Positions 1 through 9,490 are shown, counted from the stretch's first letter. The stretch is DNA of 64,000 nucleotides from Planctopirus ephydatiae (GCF_007752345.1 NZ_CP036299.1:2371001-2435000), one strand, 5' to 3'. A program made the numbers and translations. Notes: generated from the sequence alone by a model not told the origin.

Positions 1-2
1 AA

Positions 3-3000
3 GCTTCGGGGATGAACTCCGTCGCGATTACCGATCATGGGAATCTGTATGGCGCGCTCGACTTCTATCTGATGGCCAAAGGGGCCGGCGTTAACCCTAT
101 CCTGGGGATGGAGGCCTACATCGCTCCTGGCTCAAGGCTGGAAAAATCGGGTGCTTCCAGAATGAAAGAGGCAAGTTATCACCTGACATTACTCGCCATG
201 AACCGAGTCGGTTTTCAGAATCTCGTCAAGCTGTCCTCGAAAGCGTTTATTGAGGGCTTTTACTACAAGCCCCGCATCGATAAAGAAATTCTGGAAGCTC
301 ACAGCGAAGGATTGATCTGTCTTTCCGGTTGTGCTGCTGGGGAACTTTCACAGTTGTTGCTGGGCGAACGATTCGAAGATGCGGAGAAGCTTTGCCACTG
401 GTATTCGAAGACGTTTGGCGACCGGTTCTTTATGGAGATTCAGAACGCGGGGTATCAGATCCAGCGGGATTGTCTCGAACGGACGGTCGATCTGGCGAAG
501 AAAATGGGCTTACCACTCGTCGCCACCAATGACGCCCACTATCTGAATACTGAAGATGCTGCTGTTCAGGATGTCCTGCTGTGCGTGAATACGAAGTCGG
601 AACGCAGCGACCCGAAGCGTATGAAGATGGAAGGGAACCAACTCTTCGTTCGCACACCCGAAGAAATGTACGCCGCTTTTGAAGGATTCGAAGATGCCGT
701 AGCCATGTCACAGCAGATTGCCGACAGGGTGGATATTGATCTCGACCTCAAAACAAGACATTTTCCTGTTTTTACAACTCCCGACGATAAGCGGGATATC
801 GACTACCTGCGCGAGCTGTGCGAAGAAGGCCTCAAGTGGCGGTATGGCGAAGAAAACATTCGCCAGGAGCATCGCGATCGACTCGCTTTCGAGCTGAGTG
901 TGATCGAAAAGATGGGCTATCCCAGCTACTTCCTGATTGTGTGGGACTTTGTTCGATTTGCTATCGAGAAAGGGATTCCCGCCAGTGCGAGAGGTTCGGC
1001 CTGTGGTGCTCTCGTCGCTTATGTGTTAGGGCTGAGCCATGTCTGCCCCATCAAATACGATCTGCTCTTCGAACGCTTTCTTGATCCCAGTCGTACTGAG
1101 CCGCCTGATATCGATATCGACTTCTGCCGTGATCGAAGGCAGGACGTGATCGATTACACCAAGGCCAAATACGGCGAAGCCAACGTTTCGCAGATTGGCA
1201 CCTTTGGAACATTGAAGGCCAAGGCCGCGATTCGCGATGTCGGCCGGGTGTTGGCAGTCCCCCTGAAGCGTGTGGATGAAATTGCCAAACTCGTCCCCGA
1301 AGAATTGGGCATTGAGTTAAAAGAGGCGCTAGAGAAAAGCAGTGATCTGAAAGCGGCCTACGATACAGACCCGCAGATCCGCGAGTTGTTTGATTACGCT
1401 ATTCAACTCGAAGGTCTGGCCCGCAGTGCGGGCACTCATGCTGCGGGAGTGGTGGTTTCTGATCGCCCCATTTCTGACTACGTGCCACTGCAGACAATCA
1501 GTGGCAAGACAGACCTTGTCACGCAATGGGAAGGGCCCACAGTCGAGAAGGCCGGTCTTCTCAAAATGGACTTTCTCGGCCTGCGAAATCTCACGATTCT
1601 TGATAAGGCCGTCAAGAACGTTGCTCTTCATCGGGGAGTCACCATCGACCCCGTGAAGTTGCCACTCGATGACAAGGAGACTTATGCGCTTCTGCAGCGT
1701 GGCGAAACGAAGGGGATCTTTCAGCTCGAATCGGGCGGCATGCGCGACCTGCTGACCAAGATGAAGCCCGATAGCTTTAATGACATCATTGCGACATCGG
1801 CACTTTATCGCCCCGGGCCACTGGAAGGTGGCATGGTGATGACCTATGTCGAGGTGAAGCATAGACGGGCACCGCTGCCGCGAGTTCATCCCATCATGGA
1901 TGCGATCCTGGATGAAACGTACGGCGTCATGGTCTACCAGGAACAGGTGATGCGAATTCTGAATCGGCTGGGCGGCATCGATCTGCCTCAGTCGTATCAG
2001 TGCATCAAAGCGATCAGTAAGAAAAAACTCGAAACAATTGCCAAGTATAAAGCCCAATTTGTGGAGGGGTCGCAAAAGAACGGCTTGCCGGAGGCGAAAG
2101 CCATCGAGCTGTTCGAAATGATCGAGAAGTTCGCCGGTTATGGCTTCAACAAATCTCACAGCACGGCCTATGCCGCAGTAGCCTACCAGACTGCATTTTT
2201 GAAGGCGCATTATCCCGCAGAGTTCATGGCAGCGCTTCTTTCGTGCGAAATGGAAGACACCGACAGGATTAACGAGCATATTGATGATTGCCGGCGGATG
2301 AACATTGAGATTGTGCCGCCCGACATCAATCACTGCGATGTCGAATTTACGGTTCGCGGGCTACGTCAGGTGGCCTTTGGATTAGGGGCTATCAAAGGTG
2401 TCGGTGAGGCAACCACGCAGGCAATTGTCGAAGCTCGACAGTTGAAAGGCCCTTTCACCAGCATTTTTGATCTGTGTGAACGTGTCGATGCCAAGAGCCT
2501 GTCGAAGGGTTCATTGGAAATTCTCGTAAAGGCTGGGGCACTTGATAGTATCTCGCCGAAACGCGCTGCCCATTTCGCGTGTATTGAGCGGGCTGTGCAG
2601 GCGGCACAGTCGCTACAGAAAGACAAAGCCCGGGGGCAGAAGAATCTGTTTGGCGGTGATGAAGCAGACTCTCTGCCAGGCGAAAGCACTTCGTCGGCCA
2701 CTTTGCCCGATGTCCCCGACTGGTCGCATCGCGAAAAACTGGCTTATGAGCGAGAAGTTTTGGGATTTTATCTCACCTCTCATCCACTCACCGAGCAGGC
2801 TGAAACCATTGGCCGGTACACGTCTCATCAGGCAATGCAGCTGGCTGAACTCGAGGATGGTGTCGAGGTGATGCTGGGAGGGATGGTGTCCTCCATCAAG
2901 AAGGCCACCACAAAGAAGCCCAGCCGTAACGGGCACAGCCGGTATGTGAACTTCGATCTGGAAGATCCGACCGGTGTGGTGCGGTGCATTATGTGGCCTG

Positions 3001-3434
3001 AGCAGTATGCTGTGGCGGGCGAAAAAGTCGTTGCGGATGAGATCCGTTTCGTCAAGGGAAAGGTCGATAAGCGGAGCCGTGAGCCGAACGTGGTGATTGA
3101 CCAGATCTGGACGATGGCGGAAGTCGAGCGGGATTTCACTAAGGCCCTGGCCATCAAGTTCCAGCGGGGGATTCACGATGCAGCTGTGATTCAGCGAGTC
3201 AAAGATCTCCTGGGCAAATATCCGGGCAAATCCGAAGTCATTATTGTGGTGGATACGATTGATGAGGCGGACCCTGATCAGCGGTTGAGATACACCGCTC
3301 TCAAGCCCTTGCCAATCAAGGTTTCGTGCAATCAGGATCTACGCGAAGGGCTGAATGACGCACTGGGTGCAGGAAGTGTCTCGCTGGTGGCCGAACGCCG
3401 GGGGGTGTCGCGTTCGGGAAGTCTTGGAAGATAG
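3..3434 (+). CDS. dnaE: DNA polymerase III subunit alpha, 5' end missing
   Basis: This is the catalytic subunit of the replicative DNA polymerase. The reading frame is open to the left edge, so the true start and roughly the first 30-40 residues lie outside the window; the ATG at 12 is internal (it precedes the PHP-domain motif ITDHGN). The polymerase active-site motif PDIDIDF lies near residue 364 and the third catalytic aspartate is in KMDFLGLRNL near residue 518. A helix-hairpin-helix stretch (GLGAIKGVGEA) is near residue 793 and an OB-fold domain begins near 955. The order PHP, polymerase core, HhH, OB is that of DnaE rather than PolC. The stop lies 2 bases before the next gene, so the two are probably cotranscribed. 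Identification is very secure. Confidence 0.97.
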   Translation, partial: ASGMNSVAITDHGNLYGALDFYLMAKGAGVNPILGMEAYIAPGSRLEKSGASRMKEASYHLTLLAMNRVGFQNLVKLSSKAFIEGFYYKPRIDKEILEAHSEGLICLSGCAAGELSQLLLGERFEDAEKLCHWYSKTFGDRFFMEIQNAGYQIQRDCLERTVDLAKKMGLPLVATNDAHYLNTEDAAVQDVLLCVNTKSERSDPKRMKMEGNQLFVRTPEEMYAAFEGFEDAVAMSQQIADRVDIDLDLKTRHFPVFTTPDDKRDIDYLRELCEEGLKWRYGEENIRQEHRDRLAFELSVIEKMGYPSYFLIVWDFVRFAIEKGIPASARGSACGALVAYVLGLSHVCPIKYDLLFERFLDPSRTEPPDIDIDFCRDRRQDVIDYTKAKYGEANVSQIGTFGTLKAKAAIRDVGRVLAVPLKRVDEIAKLVPEELGIELKEALEKSSDLKAAYDTDPQIRELFDYAIQLEGLARSAGTHAAGVVVSDRPISDYVPLQTISGKTDLVTQWEGPTVEKAGLLKMDFLGLRNLTILDKAVKNVALHRGVTIDPVKLPLDDKETYALLQRGETKGIFQLESGGMRDLLTKMKPDSFNDIIATSALYRPGPLEGGMVMTYVEVKHRRAPLPRVHPIMDAILDETYGVMVYQEQVMRILNRLGGIDLPQSYQCIKAISKKKLETIAKYKAQFVEGSQKNGLPEAKAIELFEMIEKFAGYGFNKSHSTAYAAVAYQTAFLKAHYPAEFMAALLSCEMEDTDRINEHIDDCRRMNIEIVPPDINHCDVEFTVRGLRQVAFGLGAIKGVGEATTQAIVEARQLKGPFTSIFDLCERVDAKSLSKGSLEILVKAGALDSISPKRAAHFACIERAVQAAQSLQKDKARGQKNLFGGDEADSLPGESTSSATLPDVPDWSHREKLAYEREVLGFYLTSHPLTEQAETIGRYTSHQAMQLAELEDGVEVMLGGMVSSIKKATTKKPSRNGHSRYVNFDLEDPTGVVRCIMWPEQYAVAGEKVVADEIRFVKGKVDKRSREPNVVIDQIWTMAEVERDFTKALAIKFQRGIHDAAVIQRVKDLLGKYPGKSEVIIVVDTIDEADPDQRLRYTALKPLPIKVSCNQDLREGLNDALGAGSVSLVAERRGVSRSGSLGR

Positions 3435-3436
3435 AG

Positions 3437-4447
3437 ATGACGGGAAGTGCAGTGGTGATTCGTACTGAGTCGGTTGTGTGTCCGCTCTGCCAGACAAGTG
3501 AGTGGGATCCCGTATTTGCTGGGGAAGATCGTTTTTCAGGGGTGCCAGGGATCTTCCAGGTTGTGGAGTGCCAACGCTGCGGGCATCTGTATACCAACCC
3601 TTGTCCGACACGAGAGTCGTTATCTTCTTGCTACCCGGAGGAGTATCAGGTTCATCAATCCGCACTTACTGCCATACAGCAAAAATCTGCTGAAACAACT
3701 GATCGTCGTTCCTGGCTCAGTTACGTTCCAGGAGTTCGAGCCTTCTATCGATTTCTTAGAAATGATCGAGGACAAATCGTTCCGCTTCCGCCGAGTTCAG
3801 AACGATCGTGTGCTCTTGAGGTCGGCTGTTCGGCAGGTGATTTTCTTCAGAAACTGAGATCGGCAGGGTGGCAGGCTCAGGGGGTTGAACTTGTCCATGG
3901 CCCTGCTGAAGCAGCACGCCAGCGTGGTTTTGAAGTATTTGAAGGAGTGTTCGAAGAAGCCCCCCTTGAGAAAGAAAAGTTTGATCACATTTTCGCATGG
4001 ATGGTGCTGGAACATACCGTAGATCCTGTCGCTGTTCTTACCAAAATGCGCGGGTTGCTGCGGCCCGGTGGAAAAATCTATTTCAGTGTGCCGAATTGCC
4101 AGGTCTGGGATCGATATCTCTTTGGTAAAGAATGGCAGTGCTGGGATCTCCCCAGGCATTTACAGCATTTTCATCCAGCGACTCTTAAACTGGCGCTCCG
4201 AAAGTCTGGTCTAGAATCGATCCGCATCATTCCCCAGGCGAGTGTCTATACGCTGCTTGGCAGTATCGGGCTGGCATTGAGTCGATCCGGTAATGACTGG
4301 TGCAGAAAATGTGGCCAGAAGTTTTTGAGCTGGAACTATGGGGCGCCACCGCTGGCCGTCTGGGCGATTCTGGCTGTCATCATGCAATTCACAAGCAGAA
4401 CAGTGGGCTCCTCACGGATAACGGTCATTGCTTCAAAGCCTGCTTGA
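3437..4447 (+). CDS. Class I SAM-dependent methyltransferase with N-terminal zinc ribbon
   Basis: This is a predicted S-adenosylmethionine-dependent methyltransferase of 336 residues. A zinc-ribbon-like module comes first (Cys15, Cys18, Cys45, Cys48), followed by motif I of the Rossmann methyltransferase fold, LEVGCSAGDF, near residue 126. A later acidic motif (FDHIFAWMVLEH) and LRPGGKIYFSVPN fit the family. A hydrophobic stretch near the C-terminus (PPLAVWAILAVIMQF) may be a membrane-associated helix. Members with this N-terminal ribbon often modify sugars or lipids during surface polysaccharide synthesis, and the converging glycosyltransferase next door fits that, but the substrate cannot be read from the sequence. 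It starts 2 bases after dnaE and its last 23 bases overlap the converging glycosyltransferase gene. Confidence 0.85.
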   Translation: MTGSAVVIRTESVVCPLCQTSEWDPVFAGEDRFSGVPGIFQVVECQRCGHLYTNPCPTRESLSSCYPEEYQVHQSALTAIQQKSAETTDRRSWLSYVPGVRAFYRFLRNDRGQIVPLPPSSERSCALEVGCSAGDFLQKLRSAGWQAQGVELVHGPAEAARQRGFEVFEGVFEEAPLEKEKFDHIFAWMVLEHTVDPVAVLTKMRGLLRPGGKIYFSVPNCQVWDRYLFGKEWQCWDLPRHLQHFHPATLKLALRKSGLESIRIIPQASVYTLLGSIGLALSRSGNDWCRKCGQKFLSWNYGAPPLAVWAILAVIMQFTSRTVGSSRITVIASKPA

Positions 4448-5480
4448 GTTTGATTTTTTCACTCAATTGATTGGCAAGCCTTTGCGCATGTGTCGTGATA
4501 TCAAAGCCTTCTTCGACAGTTCGACGACCTGACTGACTGATCTTTTCCCATAAAGAACGATTCGTGAAACCTTCCAGTAAACTTTCGGTCCAATCCCTTG
4601 TGGTCTCAGCCAGCCAGCCATTATGACGATGTTGAATGATCTGACAATTCACACCGACAGGCGAGGCAATGGCAGGGATTCCCATCGCCATATACTGCAG
4701 GAGTTTCAGGCCACATTTGTGGCGGCTCCACGGATCATCCGAAAGTGGCATGATGCCGATATCACATTGGCGTAGTTCCTGAAGATCCGTTTCTGGGTTC
4801 CACGGAATGTGTTCCACTTCAATATTCGGGTTTGAGAACTTTGGTAGTTCGAGTGGAGTCCCCGTGATCAGTCGCAATTTGAAGGGGATCACCGCTGCAG
4901 CCTGTTCCAGACCTTTAGCGGCAATTTCCAGATAAGGCAGATTGCCGGTCACTCCAATCCAGCCAACCGTTGGTTTTTCACCAGAACACGGCGACTGGCG
5001 GGCTGTATATTTTTCCAGATTCAGGCATGTCGGGACGATCGTTGTTGCTGTACCTAGTTCTTTGAAATGATCCGCGATCAAGCTGTTTCCAGCGATGACC
5101 AGATCGACATTCCTGGCCATCTGCGTAAATTTGGTCGGGTACCGCAAGAATACAGCATCATCGATATCGACCACGAATAAATTGGCCAGTCGTGCAAGAG
5201 CACAATCCCATTCAAAGTCCGGTGCATCGAAGAGTTCTCGTTCGAGGTAAACAACATCCCATGAATGAGTTCCGGCTATCAATGATTGACCTGCACGAAT
5301 GGCACGCTTGAGCCACTGGCTGGGTCTGAATCCCAGATATGGAAGATAGTCATACTTCTCGGGATAACTGTAGAAGATTCGGCAAAGGTGGCCAGCTTTA
5401 CGCCACTCGTTGGCCAGAGGTTCGATGCGAAAGCGGGTTGACGGTACGTTTCGGCCTGAGGCAAAGAACAGGACGTTCAT
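4425..5480 (-). CDS. Glycosyltransferase, family 4 (GT-B fold)
   Basis: This is a predicted sugar-nucleotide-dependent glycosyltransferase of 351 residues. The C-terminal half carries the GT4 signature region: CDIGIMPLSDDPWSRHKCG followed by LLQYMAMGIPAIASPVG, where the donor sugar nucleotide normally binds. The N-terminal half begins MNVLFFASGRNVPSTRFR, as in proteins that handle cell-surface glycans. The start codon shares one base with the stop of the upstream YdeI-like gene, so the pair is translationally coupled. The 3' end overlaps the converging methyltransferase gene by 23 bases. Acceptor and donor are unknown. Confidence 0.85.
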   Translation of the reverse strand: MNVLFFASGRNVPSTRFRIEPLANEWRKAGHLCRIFYSYPEKYDYLPYLGFRPSQWLKRAIRAGQSLIAGTHSWDVVYLERELFDAPDFEWDCALARLANLFVVDIDDAVFLRYPTKFTQMARNVDLVIAGNSLIADHFKELGTATTIVPTCLNLEKYTARQSPCSGEKPTVGWIGVTGNLPYLEIAAKGLEQAAAVIPFKLRLITGTPLELPKFSNPNIEVEHIPWNPETDLQELRQCDIGIMPLSDDPWSRHKCGLKLLQYMAMGIPAIASPVGVNCQIIQHRHNGWLAETTRDWTESLLEGFTNRSLWEKISQSGRRTVEEGFDITTHAQRLANQLSEKIKLKQALKQ

Positions 5481-6145
5481 CAGGAATTGGCCTCAGGCGT
5501 TGATTTGGGTTTCCACTGGTTGGCTCGCTCATTGCGAGCCGCTCGACTGGCCGTTTCGACAATCCGCGACTGCCGAGTCTCTGGCCTTTTCGCATTAAGA
5601 ATCCATTCGAGGATGCCACGTCTGGCTGAGGGAGGGAAGGCTGCAAAGTTTGCCGAGGAGCCGGGCCAGCGGGTAAACTCGCTGGAAAGGTCATCCGGCA
5701 CTTCCAGTTCGTCGACTTTTGTGAGCTTATCCCAACTGCCGTCCGTGCGGGCTGCTTGAATTCTGGCAATGCCAGCGGGAGCCAAAAGCCCCTGCTTCTC
5801 AAGACGATGGATGCGTTCTTTATTGACTTTTGACCAGCCACTTTTGGGCTTTCGGGGAGAGACATAAAGCATTGTGCGGGTTTCGTCGAGTTTTCGTGGA
5901 AGACTGTCGATCCATCCGAAACAAAGTGCTTCTTCGACGATGGCATCATAGCCCAGCCATTCCTGATGCCGGCCTTTTTTGTAGGTGATGAGCCAGACGC
6001 CTGTCGATGCGAGGTGATGTGTTTGCAGCCACGCTCGCCACGCATTGCGGTTGTCGCAATGGATCGAGTTTTCGGGTTCAAGCCCATTTTTCGACGAAAG
6101 AGATACCGACGTTGAAGCTTTGGGAGAGCGGCCAGAAGATGCCAT
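5480..6145 (-). CDS. YdeI/OmpD-associated family protein
   Basis: This 221-residue protein resembles the YdeI/OmpD-associated family, small cytosolic proteins linked in enterobacteria to tolerance of antimicrobial peptides or bacteriocins. Typical family segments are GVWLITYKKGRHQEWLGYD, EEALCFGWIDSLPRKLDE, and SPRKPKSGWSKVNKERI, followed by a C-terminal region with EVPDDLSSEF. The first 20 or so residues are Ser-rich and may be an extension or an over-long start. The stop overlaps the start of the glycosyltransferase by one base. The molecular activity of the family is poorly known, and the link to the glycosyltransferase is positional only. Confidence 0.8.
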   Translation of the reverse strand: MASSGRSPKASTSVSLSSKNGLEPENSIHCDNRNAWRAWLQTHHLASTGVWLITYKKGRHQEWLGYDAIVEEALCFGWIDSLPRKLDETRTMLYVSPRKPKSGWSKVNKERIHRLEKQGLLAPAGIARIQAARTDGSWDKLTKVDELEVPDDLSSEFTRWPGSSANFAAFPPSARRGILEWILNAKRPETRQSRIVETASRAARNERANQWKPKSTPEANS

Positions 6146-6208
6146 GATCGATGATCTCCGCGATATGCTGGCTCAACTTAGCCCGGAGAGAAGTTGATAG
6201 AACAATTT

Positions 6209-7846
6209 TTAACTGGCTCGCACCACTTCAATATGGTTTGCCTGTTCAGGGTCAGTCAATGGAAAGTCGCTGCGGCTATGAGTGCCGCGGGTTTCTTCGC
6301 GCCTCATGGCGGCATGAATCACCGTCCTTGCGACAAGGAGCATATTCTGCAGTTCCCAACCGGCGACCGTCGAGAATTCCCTGCGGCCCACGTATCGATC
6401 CCAGAAATCGACCTGATGCAAAGCCGCCAGTAGATCGGTCGCATTTCTTTCAATTCCCACGTTACGCCACATTTCACTGGTGAGTGAATTCAGCAGGTCG
6501 TCGATGCGGAGAGGTTCTTCAATATTTTCTGCAGGCGAACGAGGCGACGAATCAATCGTTTGGGCTGTAAAAACATCCGACTCAGACAGGGCAGCGTTCG
6601 AGGCATTACGCCCAGCCCTGAGGCCGAAGACCAGTCCTTCCAGCAAACTGTTGCTTGCTAAGCGATTGGCTCCATGGAGACCCGTGCTGGAAACCTCGCC
6701 GGCAGCAAACAACCTGGGCAGAGATGTTCGCGCATCGAGGTCCGTTTTCAGACCGCCAATCATGTAGTGGGCACCGGGACGCACGGGAATCTGATCTTTG
6801 GCAAGATCGAGGCCGAAATCGGAGCAAACCTGGCTGATGTGCGGAAACCGTTCACGCACGAGCTGCACGGGCAGGTGACTCAAATCGAGGTAGACGCAGT
6901 GGTGTCGTGTCTTTTCCATCTGCCGAGTAATGGCCCGGCTGACATCATCGCGTGGTGCCAGTTCGAGCAGCGGGTTGTAATCGGCCATGAAGCGATATCC
7001 ATGGCAATCCCGCAGATAAGCCCCCTCACCACGAACCGCCTCGGAGACGAGATGGCGTGAGCCACCTGCGATGTAAAGCACCGTGGGATGGAACTGCATA
7101 AATTCCATATCGCGCAAGACAGCGCCCGCTCGGAAGGCCATCGCCTGTCCATCAGCCGTGGCGATATCCGGATTGGTCGTCTCGCGGAAAAGTCTTCCTG
7201 CACCGCCGGTGGCGAGAATTGTCTGTTTGGCCCAGACGAATGTTTTGCCGTGATTTGGATTCCAAACCAGGGCACCACGGCATTCGCGATCTCTGGTGAG
7301 CAGGTCAATCGTAAAGGTCTTTTCCCAGATGTCGACGTTGGGTAAGGCACGAACACGATCAATGAGTGCCCTCATCACCTCTTTCCCGGTCGCATCTCCT
7401 AAGGCATGGACGACGCGCCTGTGACTATGGCCACCTTCCTGAGTCAGGGCAATCCCACCACCGGCAACTTCATCGAACCTGGCACCCATGCCGACAAGTT
7501 CGAGTATTCGCTCAGAGGCTTCCTGGACAACTGTATCGACAACGACGGAATCGCAAAGTCCCTTGCCAGCCGTCATGGTGTCTGCCGCATGATTGGCGAT
7601 GTCGTCGTAAGGATCGAACACACCGGCGATACCACCTTGGGCCCAGGCGCTATTCGAATTGTAAACCTGGTCTTTGGTCGCCACGACAACCTGTAAAGAG
7701 GGATCGATGGCCAAAGCCGCCCGCATGCCGGCAATGCCTGCGCCAATGATCAGTACATCGGTGAAAAGGTGAGGAATTCGTTTGGGATCGAACTGCACCA
7801 GGTACCGCCGCTTGGTTTCGAGTTCGATGGGGCCTATTTTGCTCAT
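6209..7846 (-). CDS. nadB: L-aspartate oxidase
   Basis: This flavoenzyme oxidises L-aspartate to iminoaspartate, the first step of de novo NAD synthesis. The chosen ATG gives 545 residues, the usual family length; the open frame continues 82 residues further upstream, but that part has no family-like sequence and precedes the FAD-binding domain. The dinucleotide-binding motif GAGIAG is at residues 35-40. Further family motifs are NSNSAWAQGG, MEFMQFHPT, SEAVRGEGAYLRD, and GEVSSTGLHGANRLASNS. No nadA or nadC is visible nearby. The upstream region faces the HU-like gene, so the two are divergently transcribed. Confidence 0.95.
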   Translation of the reverse strand: MSKIGPIELETKRRYLVQFDPKRIPHLFTDVLIIGAGIAGMRAALAIDPSLQVVVATKDQVYNSNSAWAQGGIAGVFDPYDDIANHAADTMTAGKGLCDSVVVDTVVQEASERILELVGMGARFDEVAGGGIALTQEGGHSHRRVVHALGDATGKEVMRALIDRVRALPNVDIWEKTFTIDLLTRDRECRGALVWNPNHGKTFVWAKQTILATGGAGRLFRETTNPDIATADGQAMAFRAGAVLRDMEFMQFHPTVLYIAGGSRHLVSEAVRGEGAYLRDCHGYRFMADYNPLLELAPRDDVSRAITRQMEKTRHHCVYLDLSHLPVQLVRERFPHISQVCSDFGLDLAKDQIPVRPGAHYMIGGLKTDLDARTSLPRLFAAGEVSSTGLHGANRLASNSLLEGLVFGLRAGRNASNAALSESDVFTAQTIDSSPRSPAENIEEPLRIDDLLNSLTSEMWRNVGIERNATDLLAALHQVDFWDRYVGRREFSTVAGWELQNMLLVARTVIHAAMRREETRGTHSRSDFPLTDPEQANHIEVVRAS

Positions 7847-8048
7847 GCAGTTCCAGTATGTTCGTTGAGAGCTTGGTTTCCATGAAGAGATCCCCGGGGG
7901 GAACAGGTTCTCGACGACGATGAATGTTCTCTTAACCCGAAGAATTGTTTCCAGAATCTTAACGGATCGAGAGAAGTTGACAGACTCCAGACGGGGGTTT
8001 CCGGGAAGATATCTTTGGGGACTTGGAAATAGGCAGGAAGTGGTGAAT

Positions 8049-8062
8049 TTGACATAAGTCAA
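8049..8062. promoter_or_regulatory. Perfect palindrome between nadB and the HU-like gene
   Basis: TTGAC, four bases (ATAA), then GTCAA form a perfect inverted repeat in the divergent intergenic region. Its size and symmetry suit a dimeric repressor. No regulator can be named from the sequence. Confidence 0.3.
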
Positions 8063-8092
8063 CCTTGAAGAAGCGGCAGATTCAAGAACCAC

Positions 8093-8122
8093 TTGACTTT
8101 ACGTCATAATGCGAACTACATT
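8093..8122 (+). promoter_or_regulatory. Possible sigma70-type promoter of the HU-like gene
   Basis: TTGACT (8093-8098) and TACATT (8117-8122) are separated by 18 bases, in the position expected for a promoter about 70 bases upstream of the GTG start. The -10 match is only 4 of 6, so this is a weak prediction. Confidence 0.3.
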
Positions 8123-8191
8123 TTGAGCGTCCGTGTCATGGACTGACAACCGCTTCACATTAGCCGTTTCCAGCTTCGGGAGGCCTCGAAC

Positions 8192-8695
8192 GTGACAAAG
8201 AAAGAAATTGTCAAAGCGATCTCCGACGAGATTGGGCTTACCCAACTCAAAACGAAAGAGATTGTCCAGAAGACGTTCGACGCCATTGTGGAGACTCTGG
8301 TGGCGGACGGACGCATTGAACTTCGCAACTTTGGTGTCTTCGAAGTGAAGAAGCGTGCAGCCCGTAAGGCCCGAAATCCCAGAACGGGCGATAAGGTCTT
8401 TGTTCCTGAAAAGTTCGTGGTCACTTTCAAGCCCGGGAAAGAGATGGAAGAAAAGGTGCGGCAGCTGGAAGAAGCTGCTGCCCGTGAAGCCATGGCTCGC
8501 CACGAACAGGAACAGGCTGCTGAACGCGCTGCGGCAATTTCTGCTCCAGTGGCGGGAACTCCTGCACACAGCTATTCCGAACCTACTGCTGCCATCAGCC
8601 CAGTTCCAGCGTCATTGCCCTCAGTCAATGGGCATGAAACGGGCATCGGCGAGACCGCAGTTCCCGGCACCTCCCAAGACTCAGGGCAGGTCTGA
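8192..8695 (+). CDS. HU/IHF-family DNA-binding protein with long C-terminal tail
   Basis: This is a nucleoid-associated DNA-bending protein. Residues 1-90 are a complete HU/IHF fold, including the DNA-contacting arm with [13 protein letters not shown] and the ending [10 protein letters not shown]. Residues 91-167 form an extension: first a charged Ala/Glu-rich probable helix ([19 protein letters not shown]), then a Pro/Ser/Ala-rich, probably disordered tail. Ordinary HU proteins are about 90 residues, so the extra 77 are unusual. The start is GTG at 8192, preceded by GGGAGG at 8178-8183. A strong terminator follows about 50 bases after the stop, so the gene is probably monocistronic. Confidence 0.93.
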   Translation: MTKKEIVKAISDEIGLTQLKTKEIVQKTFDAIVETLVADGRIELRNFGVFEVKKRAARKARNPRTGDKVFVPEKFVVTFKPGKEMEEKVRQLEEAAAREAMARHEQEQAAERAAAISAPVAGTPAHSYSEPTAAISPVPASLPSVNGHETGIGETAVPGTSQDSGQV

Positions 8696-8747
8696 TACGT
8701 CGTTAAAGATGCTAACGTTTCCTGCCTTGTGCATCATCAGTACAGAG

Positions 8748-8771
8748 AACCGCTCGAGAGAGCGGTTTTTT
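8748..8771 (+). terminator. Intrinsic terminator after the HU-like gene
   Basis: An 8-base-pair perfect stem (AACCGCTC with GAGCGGTT) around a GAGA loop runs directly into a T-rich tract. It lies 53 bases after the HU-like stop codon. Confidence 0.88.
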
Positions 8772-9050
8772 CGTTTTCTGATCCAGCCACAGCGGCCAGT
8801 GTCGATCGAGCATTGATGCGGAAGCGGATCGTGTGTTGAAACAGGCTTCCAACAGGCAGAATCTGCATCAATGTGAAAACGTAAGAGCAAAGAATGCCTA
8901 AAGATAAACGTTTTGCGCGAATACGACGACTTTTCCAAAGTTAACGGGGAATTGCGTCGATAACTCCCAGCAGAACGAGAGCCATTCAGGGCGGTAAGGA
9001 GCTGCCCTGCAGGCTGTCTGATGCACGCGGTGTGTCGGACAATTTCCCAG
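8772..9050. other. Intergenic stretch, nothing recognised
   Basis: No convincing coding frame, RNA gene or repeat was seen between the terminator of the HU-like gene and the ribosome binding site of the next small lipoprotein gene. It probably carries the promoter of that gene, but none stands out. Confidence 0.5.
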
Positions 9051-9060
9051 GGAGGGGAAC

Positions 9061-9282
9061 ATGCGGACTCGATTGTTTGCCGGACTTTTACTGCTTGCAG
9101 CCACCACCTTTCAGGTGGGATGCATAGTTCCTATTTATTCGTCTTCACCAGACGTTCGAGCCCGCCAGCTGATCTACGTTTCGGAAGGCTATCGCCATAT
9201 TCCGGAAATCTGGGATCGCGTCTGGGGCCTCGATATGCCTGATCTGGCGACGCCGTATCGCACACATGGCGGTATATTCTAA
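9061..9282 (+). CDS. Small lipoprotein of unknown function
   Basis: This is a 73-residue predicted lipoprotein. It has a basic start (MRTR), a hydrophobic core (LFAGLLLLAATTF) and a lipobox FQVGC that would be cut before Cys21 for lipid attachment. The mature part of about 53 residues contains VSEGYRHIPEIWDRVWGLDMPD and resembles no family I can name. A strong ribosome binding site (GGGAGGGG) sits just before the ATG. It stands alone, flanked by terminator-like hairpins. Confidence 0.75.
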   Translation: MRTRLFAGLLLLAATTFQVGCIVPIYSSSPDVRARQLIYVSEGYRHIPEIWDRVWGLDMPDLATPYRTHGGIF

Positions 9283-9301
9283 AGTCGCTCCGTTGATGGC
9301 T

Positions 9302-9348
9302 GCCGTGTGCTGAAGGCTTTTATGCCCTCAGCTTGCACACGCGACGGC
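9302..9348. other. Imperfect nested hairpin
   Basis: GCTGAAGGC (9309-9317) pairs with GCCCTCAGC (9324-9332) with one mismatch around a 6-base loop. An outer arm GCCGT / ACGGC (9302-9306 and 9344-9348) encloses it. There is no T tract, so it may be an mRNA 3' structure rather than an intrinsic terminator. Confidence 0.35.
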
Positions 9349-9490
9349 TTTCCCAATCAAGCAGCCTGCGACGCGAAATCAGCCACGCGTTATCAATCGT
9401 GCTGTTTTTGATGAATTGCTATTAATCAGCGTGGCTCATGGCTTTGCCTTTTCAGGTTTCGCTGCGTCAGTCAGACTATGAAAACACGAT

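Noticed and set aside
1-6. HindIII site at the very start of the window
   Set aside because: A six-base site occurs often by chance; it lies within dnaE coding sequence and has no meaning as a feature.
1329-2333. Minus-strand frame of 334 residues over dnaE
   Set aside because: Shadow of the polymerase coding frame; the real gene on the plus strand is certain.
7847-8092. N-terminal 82-residue extension of nadB
   Set aside because: It lies before the FAD-binding start of the family and would lengthen the protein beyond normal; the ATG at 7846 gives the usual length.
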